Below are positions 20,579 through 29,365 of a stretch of DNA of 29,981 nucleotides, in pieces. The notes under the pieces are model-generated. The model worked only from the letters and a program-made list of their open reading frames with translations. It was not told where the DNA came from and did no database searches. The position numbers were made by a program, and so were the translations under genes. The DNA is from Plakobranchus ocellatus (lineage: Eukaryota; Mollusca; Gastropoda; Plakobranchidae). The stretch lies in NCBI GenBank assembly GCA_019648995.1, contig BLXT01003145.1, forward strand, positions 131,347 through 161,327, read 5' to 3'. The stretch's first letter is position 1; every line of letters begins with the position of its first letter.

Positions 20579-20885
20579 TGGGGGGCCTCCCGCCGAGATG
20601 GGCTAGGAAGGATGCTCGAGGAGCTCATGGCTGAAAATGACCTGATCATTCTAAATTCTGGAGAGCAAATTTTTGTACATTCGGCATACATATCATTGAT
20701 TTAAAGCAGTGGCTTCACCCTTCATTGCCGCCGTATGCTCCTGGGCTACCCAGAGTGATATGTGCGGCAGCGACCATTTTCCTATATTTTTAACTTTTAA
20801 GTCTAATTTTACTGCTTATAAAATGTAAATACCTTGTTTTAATTTTTGTAAAGCCGACTGGAACCGTTTCAGAGACCTGTGCAGA

Positions 20886-21080
20886 TTGTCTTTGGATGAC
20901 TCTGTGGCCGACATCGAGAGTTACTTCAAAGCTGCTCGATGCTCGTCCGTACCCTTTTATAAAGGGTTGAAATTTAAAACCCAAGTGCCCTGGTTCACCC
21001 AGGAATGTAGGCAGGCTCTTCGGGAAAGGAAAAAAAGGCTCAAAGGAAGTATTTTAAGGCCCCTTCAATTGAAAATATAA
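20886..21080 (+). pseudogene. LINE endonuclease-RT linker remnant
   Basis: A 64-codon open stretch whose second half, VPWFTQECRQALRERKKRLK, is the conserved basic linker between endonuclease and RT of I/Jockey-like LINE ORF2 proteins. It stops at TAA (21078-21080). Continuation in other frames (IWKNIRKIKG at ~21190, ADYLAETFSKNF at ~21280) confirms that a longer ORF2 has decayed. Confidence 0.65.
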
Positions 21081-21736
21081 TAAAGTTAAGAAACAAAAAA
21101 AGGCTAAATTCATAATGCCAAGAAAGAGTCCTGGAAGACATGTATCAACTGTAAACTCTAATGGTAGAAATACCTCCTCTAAATCTATTTGGAAGAACAT
21201 AAGAAAAATTAAAGGGATACATTTAGCCCCTTCTTGTCATCTTAAAAAAGACGACCAGATCAATTAAGACCCTCATGATCATGCTGATTATCTGGCTGAA
21301 ACATTTTCAAAAAACTTCTCTTAAAATTATCCTAAAAAATTCCAGCAAACGAAACAAAAGCCGAAAAACAAAATTTTAATTTTTCATGAGAAATTAACGA
21401 ACTTTATAATAAAAATAAATAAATAAAAACTTCAATTAATAATCTTTCTAAGGAGACGGCAGCAGATCTTGATGGTGTGTACTGGTACTATCAGCAGTTC
21501 CTGAGGTCCTGAGGCACCTTTGTGAATCCGGCCTCCTTAAACTTTTCAATAACATTGGGCCATCCCCCCATTTTGGAGGGAGGCTTCGGTGGTTCCTACT
21601 CGTTTTTTTTGTTGTTGTTGTTGTTTACTCTGTTGGAATTTTAATGGATTTTAAGTTCTTCTAATTTGCTTGAGCATCTGATGGAAGCCGATGAGAGAAA
21701 ATGAATGAACAGAAACTCTGTGATCACCGCTTAATG

Positions 21737-22053
21737 AGACAGGTGAGTGATTTTTACTTTCTATCAAAATTTAAATCTAGATCTAGATATCTACACTAGA
21801 TCTATAATTCATAAGTATAATCTAGGTCTAGATCTAGTTTCAGGAAATACGTTAAAAAGATTTCCGTGCAGGTACATCCTTCCAACAAGATGCTGTAATG
21901 TGGCTTTTTTATGGCAAAGATTTAAAAGAAATCCTAGTGTAATACATCTCACTCTTCAGTATAATGAAAGGACATTGATAAGAGGTCTCTAGAAATTTAA
22001 ACCTAGAGCTCCATTATGAACCTCTTGTGAATTTTAAGCCTATATTTAAAGAT
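21737..22053. other. ~317-bp insertion in the tail of LINE copy 3
   Basis: The 3' UTR reads ...GATCACCGCTTAATG at 21736 and resumes GGACTGGGTGTAACAATAAT at 22054; in copy 2 these phrases are nearly joined (CTTAATGGTGGACTGGATAT). The insert contains several AGATCTAG words (21777-21838) and a + strand open stretch that I do not recognise. Its nature is unknown. Confidence 0.55.
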
Positions 22054-22085
22054 GGACTGGGTGTAACAATAATCAATCAATCCTG

Positions 22086-22743
22086 CTTGACAAATATAAT
22101 CTAGCGTATTGGATGGGAAGTGGTCTCTTCTCCTGTAAGAAAAGCGTAATAAATGGTGGGGCAGGGGGTCTTGAACCGATGTAGGCGTAATATTGTAAGT
22201 TTGAGAGGTGAAAAATTAAAAAGGAAAAAAAAAGTAATGACAATATAAAAAATATCTCATAAGAAGAGAGGTAACTATGTATTCTCAACATACAATCAAT
22301 TAATGAATCAATCTTACAGTACAATATCTCCTACAATATAATAATATTAGAATGTTGATTTTTTTTTTTTACACTATTACATATTATAAATATATACAAG
22401 TACGTGCTTGTATATATGAATATTTTTCATGATATATGTAAATTTCCTTGAGCAGTGACTGTACTATGGATTTGCGCGATTTAAACGTCAAATTAGAATT
22501 ATTTTAAGTCTTGTTGTTGTTATGAGTGGTCCATAAAAGCAGTTTGATCGTTACTCCAAAAGAAACAACAGTAACACAAAAAAAATATACTAAGCTTTCT
22601 TTTAAATCACGAGATAATCGATTGTTGAATGCACACCTTGTCACAAAGATGAAAGCGTGAGCGAAGGCCTAGCCTAACAACCCTAGCATGCAAATTTCAT
22701 TAAATATCACTGAGTTGGAACAACGCGCTTTAATTTTTTTAAA
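22086..22743. other. AT-rich unassigned stretch with a perfect hairpin
   Basis: No gene is evident. An 11-bp perfect inverted repeat (ATATATACAAG / CTTGTATATAT) with a 6-nt loop TACGTG sits at 22390-22417. Confidence 0.6.
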
Positions 22744-22986
22744 CTATAAGCCAGACTCGGCTAAATCGGGCTCGAGGTTTAGCTTAAATCTCTGTTGCAC
22801 CAAGTATGGTTTAGTAAAACTAGGTTGAATTGTATGCTTGCTTGCCCACATTGGGATTATACTTTGACCTTCGTCAAAATATTGGGAATCCATGAAAATT
22901 GTGAGCTCTTTTGTCTTTGAAAGGGGATTTATGGTGTTTGCGATTTCCAAGATGGATGTCATACCTGGGCTGAGCACCTCGCACAT
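22744..22986 (-). CDS. Unrecognised ORF, 80 aa
   Basis: I do not recognise this protein. It has balanced, protein-like composition with no low complexity: MCEVLSPGMTSILEIANTIN at the start, a middle with FMDSQYFDEGQSIIPMW, and the end NLEPDLAESGL before TAG. There is no signal peptide or membrane segment. It may be a first exon or the start of a mobile-element ORF, because the 950 bp upstream on its strand is less AT-rich and promoter-like. A chance ORF cannot be excluded, since its start context (TTCCATGT) is weak. Confidence 0.25.
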   Translation of the reverse strand: MCEVLSPGMTSILEIANTINPLSKTKELTIFMDSQYFDEGQSIIPMWASKHTIQPSFTKPYLVQQRFKLNLEPDLAESGL

Positions 22987-23935
22987 GGAAGACCGGGGAT
23001 AGACGACAGAAAAACTATATAATCAAACGGATAAATAAATATAAAGAAGTAGGAAAGTTACATTAAGAAGAAGACAGATAGATATGAGATGAACTACATG
23101 TAAATATATATAAATGTCCACGCACGCAGGCGCGACAATACAATGCAATCCGCTAAGCGTTACGAGATAAAGTTATTTCACAAATCCACCCACGAGGAAA
23201 CTCTCCCCGAAAAACTACTTTATAAATCAGAAAGAAACTTACACAACCCCCACGTCTATCACTCACACATGCACACGCTTCTAACTAATTAATCCATCGA
23301 CGATCCTGTCAGTAGGACTACTAGGAGCTTGTTAAGGGCAGTAGAGGAAATCTAGAATGTCCAAGGATCAATAGTCCTCAGCTCGGACACGAGCACAGTT
23401 ATGTCAAAGCACCAGATCACCAGCCTTTACGTGAGGGAAGCTAGGACAGTAATGGTTATATTATTAATGATACCACCATTTCACCGGAGAAACATTAACC
23501 CGTGCACTCGCGCAGTCATGCGATAACAGACTGTGTAGGCACACGGCCTCAAATAAAATTCAAATTCGAACCGCCGCTCCTATACGGGTATAAAAGTAGT
23601 ACAGACCCAGATACAAAGGGTCGTAGAAACTATATAAAAAAATATCTCTTGGAGCCGTACCAATCCGCCACAACGTGTAGCCAGGACTGTCTTCCTCCAG
23701 CGTTCGGTGCAAAGTGACCCACTCCTCCAAAGATCCCTCGGTGTGCAGCTCCGTCCAAACTTGCCGTTGACACGTGGCCTAACCAACCAATCACAAGGCA
23801 CACACTCACACTCCAATAACAACTTTAAAACGGGCCCCCAAATTAATGACGTAAAACACAACCACACTCCCGCTACACTAAATACCCAACTATGCCCAGA
23901 TAAACTAAAACCACAACTACACTAGTCCCAACACT
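22987..23935 (-). promoter_or_regulatory. Possible promoter/5' leader (or LTR-like region) on the minus strand
   Basis: Read on the minus strand from 23935, it starts TGTTGGGACTAG. It has an ATTGG box in GTGATTGGTTGG and an E-box-like CCACGTG (about 23770-23800), then TATA-like words (TATATAGTTTC, TTTATACCCG) at 23585-23640. A long leader without ATG-dense ORFs follows, up to the 80-aa ORF. The layout would suit a promoter and leader or an LTR plus leader; no second LTR copy is visible in the window to decide. Confidence 0.25.
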
Positions 23936-23937
23936 GC

Positions 23938-25360
23938 TTATGAAAAAGAACTGCTCTTAGTCTTAGAGAATACTAAAAAGTTATCCGATTATCGAGGACA
24001 AGGGAAACGACAACAATATCAGCAACAAAAAACAGGAAGCATGGGATCTCGTTACAACTGAACACAACAGCCATGAAAACGTTACGAAGCGGGAGAAGGC
24101 GAATCTGAAGAGTCTTTGGAAGAATAAAATTTAAAAATTAAAGCGAAAAGGGACCACGCAGACAAAAGAAAGAGATGCTAAAAACTGGTGGTGGCGGACC
24201 AGCAAAACTGATGGACAAAATGTCAGAAGGGATCATTGACTTATTACCAAATCAGTTCGCGGCTATCGAAAATGAATTCAATGAGGATTACATCCTTGAA
24301 AAAGGTGGTAAGTCTTTTGTTATTAGTTGTTTCATTTTAATTCCATTTACATTTACAGAGGAAACTGAGGGTTGTTCACAGGATGCCCGATAAAGTCAAT
24401 TGTTTTTTTTTAGCTTTGGGGTGGGGGTGGAGCTTACAATTTACAAGGCATACTGATGAAGAAATAGGCTGAATAAATCAAAGAGCTTCACAACCAATAC
24501 GCCTGCCCATAATTGCTAGAAACGCAGCAGATTAGAGCATACTAAGATTTACAAACTTAACTACATACGTACCGCAGCTGGAGAGTAGAGGGGAAAGTGT
24601 GGGGGTTGAATTACAAATTTATTTTGACAATTCACAATCTCAGAGATTTAATAGCTTGATAACTCAAGACGACGCGGGACTGGCATGTATGTTGTGTCCC
24701 ACACACATTCATCTCAACTTTATATAAAAGTTGAACCATGGCTGAGAAGTCCAAGAACAAACAACGCACAAATACTATAGGCCCATCGATTATTTTTTTT
24801 ATTTTATTTTGTGCTATTGGCTACTTTTTAAAACCACTTTTATTGAATATCCTTTTTAAATTAATTAATCAGTGCGCTGCGCAGCAAAGTTCTTCAAAAC
24901 CTAGAGCTACATAGCTTCCCCTAAAGCTACCTATTAGTCTATAGTTATGAATAGAAAAAAAATATAGGGGCCTAGATAAGAACCCATTCATTTTTATTTC
25001 AGGTTCATCAGGACAATCTCATGAGATTCCAAGTCACCGACATTAGCAGCATCTACGACATCGATATCAGCTGAGGCACCATTTCTGTTGTGAAATCTGG
25101 AAAAAAAAAGGAAGATTTCATCCAGTACACCAATCACGAACGAGAGTGCAGCCAGCAAGTTATCTGCATATGCAGAAGAGTTTCAAATTTTTCATCAAAT
25201 GCGTATGAAATACCTCAAAGAAGAACATGACGTCAAAATGCAGGTACACCAACGTCAATTACAGTTCGAAATCGATCAAAACCGATTACACATGGAACGA
25301 CACAGACTGCAAATAGAAATACTCCAATATCAGCGACAATATTTGTTACGTTCTGGAGTT
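23938..25360 (+). pseudogene. Myb/SANT-like DNA-binding gene, broken and cut by an LTR element
   Basis: Broken exon 1 (23938-24311) gives KELLLVLENTKKL, then KQEAWDLVTTEHNS, KREKANLKSLWKN and, after a stop and frameshift, LKTGGGGPAKL and IDLLPNQFAAIENEFNED. This order (helix, EAW motif, LK.LWKN, TGGGP, then D/E-rich end) is that of the Myb/SANT-like domain proteins encoded by Harbinger transposons and related metazoan genes. A GTAAGT donor at 24312 and TTTATTTCAG (acceptor at 25002) bound an intron. Exon 2 continues in broken frames and ends in a charged coiled coil (25094-25360). No natural stop is seen, because the Gypsy LTR begins at 25361. Confidence 0.65.
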
Positions 25361-25369
25361 TGTTATTGA
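25094..25369 (+). pseudogene. C-terminal coiled coil of the Myb/SANT-like gene
   Basis: An open frame of 91 codons that starts after TGA (25091) and contains SAYAEEFQIFHQMRMKYLKE followed by Gln/His/Leu/Arg-rich heptads to RQYLLRSGV. Such a tail (KYLKEEHDxKM...) is typical of the C-terminal coiled coil of Myb/SANT-like regulators. The last three codons (TGT TAT TGA) already belong to the LTR, so the stop is supplied by the retroelement. It is in the same frame as SPTLAASTTSISAE upstream (25034-25078), separated only by the TGA. Confidence 0.6.
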
Positions 25370-25528
25370 CTGAGTTATCACAACTTTGGTATGTATAGGA
25401 CGATACAACAATGACTTGACTCAAGGACTGTTTGGACAAGAGAGTACTTTATTGATACTTTACATAAGAGAGCACAATATGCATCGTACTTCGTACTGAT
25501 ACCATTATGAATGCATAGTTATGTAACA
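25361..25528 (-). repeat. Gypsy 3' LTR (168 bp)
   Basis: It reads TGTTA...TAACA, a perfect 5-bp terminal inverted repeat, and is preceded on the minus strand by a polypurine tract. AATAAA on the minus strand (25453-25448) is a candidate polyadenylation signal. The flank on the chromosomal side is GAGTT, the expected 5-bp target duplication, but its partner is outside the window. Confidence 0.75.
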
Positions 25529-25540
25529 TCTCCCTTCTTC
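25529..25540 (-). other. Gypsy polypurine tract
   Basis: GAAGAAGGGAGA on the minus strand, directly before the 3' LTR, where plus-strand DNA synthesis is primed. Confidence 0.7.
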
Positions 25541-26188
25541 AAGAAGAAAACATGCTGACATAAAATATATAATGAGGTATTTCATCTAGATATCTAACAC
25601 TAATATCTTCCTTCGTTTGCAAAAAAAAAAAAATTGACAATTTTTTTTCAAGGAAATTTGATAAAGAGACTTAATACATGATAACATAAATCTAATAGTA
25701 TACATTGTAAATCTTTCATGTTAACTTAATAAGTCTGACATGACAATCCAAGATAAAGGTAAGTTTGTTTTCCATTTTTTTTTCTTTTCTTTTTTTTTAT
25801 TTAACCCTTATGTAGTTATTATAATAATATAAAGAAAGCAAAATGACATGACCAACACTGACAGACCAAAACGGAAAAAAATTTAAATCAAAATCACAAA
25901 CAAAATATAAAGCTCACAATTAGGTACATGTATTGAGTTCTATTTCGTCAAACTGATTAAATCAATTAAGGTTTTATGTTTGCTCGAGAATAGAAATGAG
26001 TGTAAAATTTGTTCTCATTATATTTTATGTGAATATCAGAGAAAAGAAAAGAAAAAACAACCTAAATCTGAGATTTTTTGAAGGACGTTAGTTGCCCCAT
26101 ACTATTATCAGTAGCAACACAACTTACTAATATAATAATGAGGGCGTGGAATGTAGTCAAACTACAAGTACAACTGACACATAACGTG
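25541..26188 (-). other. Gypsy 3' non-coding region
   Basis: About 650 bp between the integrase stop and the polypurine tract, AT-rich with T/A runs (25621-25651, 25768-25800). No ORF resembling an envelope or accessory protein is present on either strand. Confidence 0.6.
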
Positions 26189-27130
26189 TCAGGCGTCGGT
26201 GTATCTCGCGGAAGTTTTGACCACTCTACCAGAGCGAGAAGTTCTAATCAACGGTGTTTCATCTGGATGCCTTTCGGGGGTGAGATCAGTTTCTGGAGTG
26301 TTGCTGATCTTGTTTGGCTCGTCTGGTTCATTTGTGGAGTCTGACAGGTCGATCAAGTCGCCAGCTGATGAGCATAGGAAGTCGATGGTTTCAGAATGTC
26401 ACGGCGGTTTCTGCGATAGGTGCCTCCCGAAGTTTGCACCATATACGAGCGAGGCTCTGGACGATTCCCAACTACTTTAGCTGGTCTCCATTTTTTGTCG
26501 TCAGGATTCCTCACGAAGACTGACTCTCCGGTTTTCAATAGTGGTAAACTCTTTGTACCACGTTTGTAGTATTTCTGTTGATCTGCCTGGGACTTGCGCA
26601 TGGTGTTTTTGATAACAGCGGGGAATTGTTTCTTGGGCCTCAACAGTTTGCTGGCTATCGGCAGTTTCGTTTTCAGTTTTCTGCCCATCAGGAGTTCTGC
26701 TGGAGATGGGAGGTTTTTCAATGGTGCTGCTCTCAAGTTGAGCAGGGCCAAGTATGGGTCTGTATCTCCGGCTTTGCTGATGAGATTTTTTAGTCTGCAC
26801 CATCCTCTCAGCAAGGCCATTATTCTGTGGATATCTAGGGCTGGAAGTGATATGTTCAATTTCCCAACTAGCAGTGAATTGTTTAAACTCACGACTTACA
26901 TAGTTTGGTCCATTGTCAGTAATTAGAGTCTGGGGAATACCATGGTGGCTGAATATGGACTTAAAATGAGTCACTATAGTGGAGCTTCTTGTATCGTTGA
27001 GTAATGCCAATTCCACAAAGCGGGAGTATTAGTCAACGACCAAAAGATAGTTTTTTCCATTGATTGTGAAGATGTCGGATGCCACTTTCTGCCATAGAAT
27101 TGATGGTATGTCATGGCCCTTGAGTGGTTC
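26189..27130 (-). pseudogene. Gypsy integrase: catalytic core and C-terminus
   Basis: Inserts the element's DNA copy into the chromosome in active relatives. The triad is kept: Asp in VASDIFTINGK (codon at 27076-27074), Asp in LITDNGPNYVS (26917-26915) and Glu in NGLAERMVQT (26809-26807), with 35 residues between the last two (DD35E). A TAA replaces Tyr soon after the first Asp (~27031), and frame changes near 26850 and 26380 split the ORF. The C-terminal stretch ends in TSRSGRVVKTSARYTDA before TGA at 26191-26189; the (R/S)SGR(V)VK ending is typical of Ty3/Gypsy integrases. Inactive. Confidence 0.82.
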
Positions 27131-28056
27131 CTTCTTTTGCCAGTATTACGATGATTCAAGCATATACTGCAACGAGATATGAGATCAGAGATTTCTGCCG
27201 ACATGCGCGGCCAGTACATCACATCTCTGGCCCGGCGTTTGCATTTCTCGATTCTTAAATGCCCTTCGTGGATTCTTCTTAACATATCAGAACGCATTGC
27301 AGATGGACAGAGAATCTGTTCCCCTTTGAAGATCATGCCATTCATTGTGGTGAGATCTTCTCTCACATCCCAAAATTCTCTGACTTCTGTCAAAACTTCT
27401 TGCCTGTTCCCAGGCCATCCTTCTCTCATTGTGTTTATCAATATTTGTAGCTGATTGTCGTTTTGTGTTTCCATTCGTATCTCTTCTTGCTTTTGTTTTG
27501 ACACTGAGAGATTGCTGCACAGGAAGTGTACTTGCTGCTCAACTTCAACATGGTCATCATCCGAATCGGTTTGACGTTTAGGATCTCGCGATAGGGTATC
27601 GGCGAGCACCAGATCTTTGCCTGGTTTGTAGGATATGTGAATGTCATATTTCTGTAATCTGAGCACCAGTCGCTGAATTCGTGGAGGACATTTCTCAAGA
27701 GGTTTCTTGAAAATATATTCCAAAGGTTTGTGGTCACTTTCAACTTCTGTTTTTCTTCCATAAATGTATTGATGGTACTTTTCGCAAGTGAATACCACAG
27801 CCAATGTCTCTTTCTCAATTTGTGCGTAGTTCCTCTCTGCTTTATTCAAAGAGCGCGATGAGTAACACACAGGTCTCCCTTCTTGAAGGAGTGCTGCTCC
27901 CAGTCCGTACTGACTTGCGTCAGCAGTGACGGTGACCTCTTTAAACGGGTCGAAATGTCTCAGTGTTGGACTGGTGCTGATCATATCCTTAATATGGTAG
28001 ATCGCGCTTTCATGTGTATCCGTCCTGTGCAACTCGATTTCTTTTTGAACAAGCAC
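27131..28056 (-). pseudogene. Gypsy RNase H and integrase zinc-binding domain
   Basis: The longest open stretch of the element (to 26974, leaving the integrase frame near its end). RNase H shows TADASQYGLGA, the Glu in QIEKETLAVVF, SDHKPLEYI, and the late Asp in ADTLSR, so its catalytic acids are intact. After a linker, an H-x3-H/C-x2-C zinc-binding domain follows (HEGHLRIEKCKRR ... SRCSICLNH), as in integrase N-termini. Its start (MLVQKEIEL) is only the first Met after a frame break in the RT-RNase H connection, not a true start. Confidence 0.85.
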
Positions 28057-28900
28057 ACGTAATGGATGCGTGATCTGAGACAGATTGGGTATATATATTT
28101 TCCAACATATGTGACCATGCCCAAGAAGCGTTGAAGCTCCTTTTTATCTTTTGGATTTATTTTTTTAATTGCTTCAATTTTTTCTGGATCGGCCCTCGAA
28201 CCCTCAGCTGAAATTATATGTCCCAAACACTTGATTTCAGTTTGATAAAGTTATGTTTTTCTCTCCTGAACTTCAGGTTAGCGTGTCTTGCTTTCTCTAA
28301 ACACGCTCTTTCTCTCTCTTTCAGTTCCTCGAGTGTGCGACCCCACGTTATTACATCACCAAAAGCGCTTTCTATGCCTTCTTAACCGTGGTATATTTCC
28401 TTCATCCGTTTGTTAAATATTTCTGGTGCTGAGCTAATACCAAAGAGGCATCGCAGAAAGGAATATCTCCCAAAGGGTGTTTGGAAAGTACAAAGCCGAG
28501 AACTTTCCTGGTCTAGCAGGATTTGCCAAAATCCGCTGGCACGTCAAATTTAGAAAAGAATTTTGCGCCACTCATCTTGGCTGTAGTTTCATCAGGTGAA
28601 GGAAATGAAAAATGTTTACGCTGAATAGCTTTATTCAGGTCCCTGGGATCCATGCAGATTCGCAGAGCTCCATTTGGTTTTTCTACCACAACCATGGAGT
28701 TCACCCATGGTGTTGGGCTGTCTTGCTTCACTATCACTCCCATATTCTCCATTCTGTCTAACTCTTCTTTTACTTTATCTTTCAAAATCAAAGGAATTCT
28801 GCGAGGAGGGTGGACGACTGGAACAGCCTTTGGGTCCAACTCGATATGCACTGGTTTTCCTATGCACCCTAATCCTTGGAAAACATCTTTGTATTCGTTC
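28057..28900 (-). pseudogene. Gypsy reverse transcriptase, frameshifted and with altered YxDD
   Basis: The fingers region is in an open stretch (28513-29034) with PPRRIPL, VVEKPNGALRICMDPRDLN and FSKFDVPADFG. The palm continues in other frames with TPFGRYSFLRCLFGISSAPE (about 28490-28430). At the active site (28366-28355) the expected YxDD is replaced by AFGDV, the first Asp being Gly (GGT against GAT). The thumb/connection (ISAEGSRADPEKIEAI, LQRFLGMVTYVGKYI) is at 27981-28226. The enzyme would be inactive from the Asp change alone. Confidence 0.8.
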
Positions 28901-29365
28901 ACGATGTCGTTATGCTTTGACTTCTCTTGATCCTTGGCCCTTTGGCCGACTGTCATTATTTTGATTAGTTGTGGGTTTTGAGATGCTTTCAAACCTAGGA
29001 AGTAGGATCGCATCTTGATTTGTGTCGGTAACAAAGAAGTCTAAGGGTACTCCCATGACTTCGATGGTGCATTTTCCGAGTACACGCAGCCTATTACCAG
29101 TGTAACTTGTCGGTTTCTGCGTTGTTTTTGTCATGGCCACATCTTTCAATCTTTGGTAAACTTTTTGCGGGAGGATATTCACTTGAGCTCCGGTGTCGAC
29201 TTTGAATTTGATACTCGTGCCTAGCACATCTGCATGCACGAACAGTTCATCTCTATCCTCATACGTTTTTCTACCTATCGTGCCAACAAACAACCTTTTT
29301 TCTCCTTCTTCATAGTCATCGCTGTCGCTTTCTTTGTTGGCCAAGTCGTGTACACGACTGGAGCG
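28901..29365 (-). pseudogene. Gypsy aspartic protease region
   Basis: Retropepsin that cuts the polyprotein in active elements. FKVDTGAQVNILP gives the single DTGA active site (29197-29186); the chain continues VYQRLKDV, NRLRVLGKCTIEVMG and FVTDTNQDAILL. This domain lies in one open stretch with the second gag zinc knuckle (28910-29470), so gag and pol may share a frame in this family. It looks intact, but its neighbours are broken. Confidence 0.82.

Larger units (their letters stand above)
20579..22085 (+). mobile_element. LINE copy 3: endonuclease to RT start, internal deletion, 3' tail
   Basis: From 20579 the frame reads WGASRRDGLGRMLEELMAEN then DLIILNSGEQ and FVHSAY, the second half of an AP-type endonuclease, ending in a decayed SDHFP-like segment (CGGCAGCGACCATTTTCC, ~20766). 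The endonuclease-RT linker follows (20886-21080; VPWFTQECRQALRERKKR), then broken frames reach the first RT motif FWREASVVPT at ~21560-21600. At (T)8(GTT)n near 21602-21625 the sequence jumps to the same 3' UTR as copies 1 and 2 (CTGTTGGAATTTTAATGGAT). The tail is split by an insertion (21737-22053) and finishes with CAATAATCAATCAATC. Confidence 0.7.

Noticed and set aside
26199-26926. Several + strand ORFs of 69-110 codons
   Set aside because: They are antisense to the Gypsy integrase, whose motifs on the minus strand explain the region.
28652-28964. Two + strand ORFs over 28652-28964
   Set aside because: Antisense shadows of the reverse transcriptase coding sequence.
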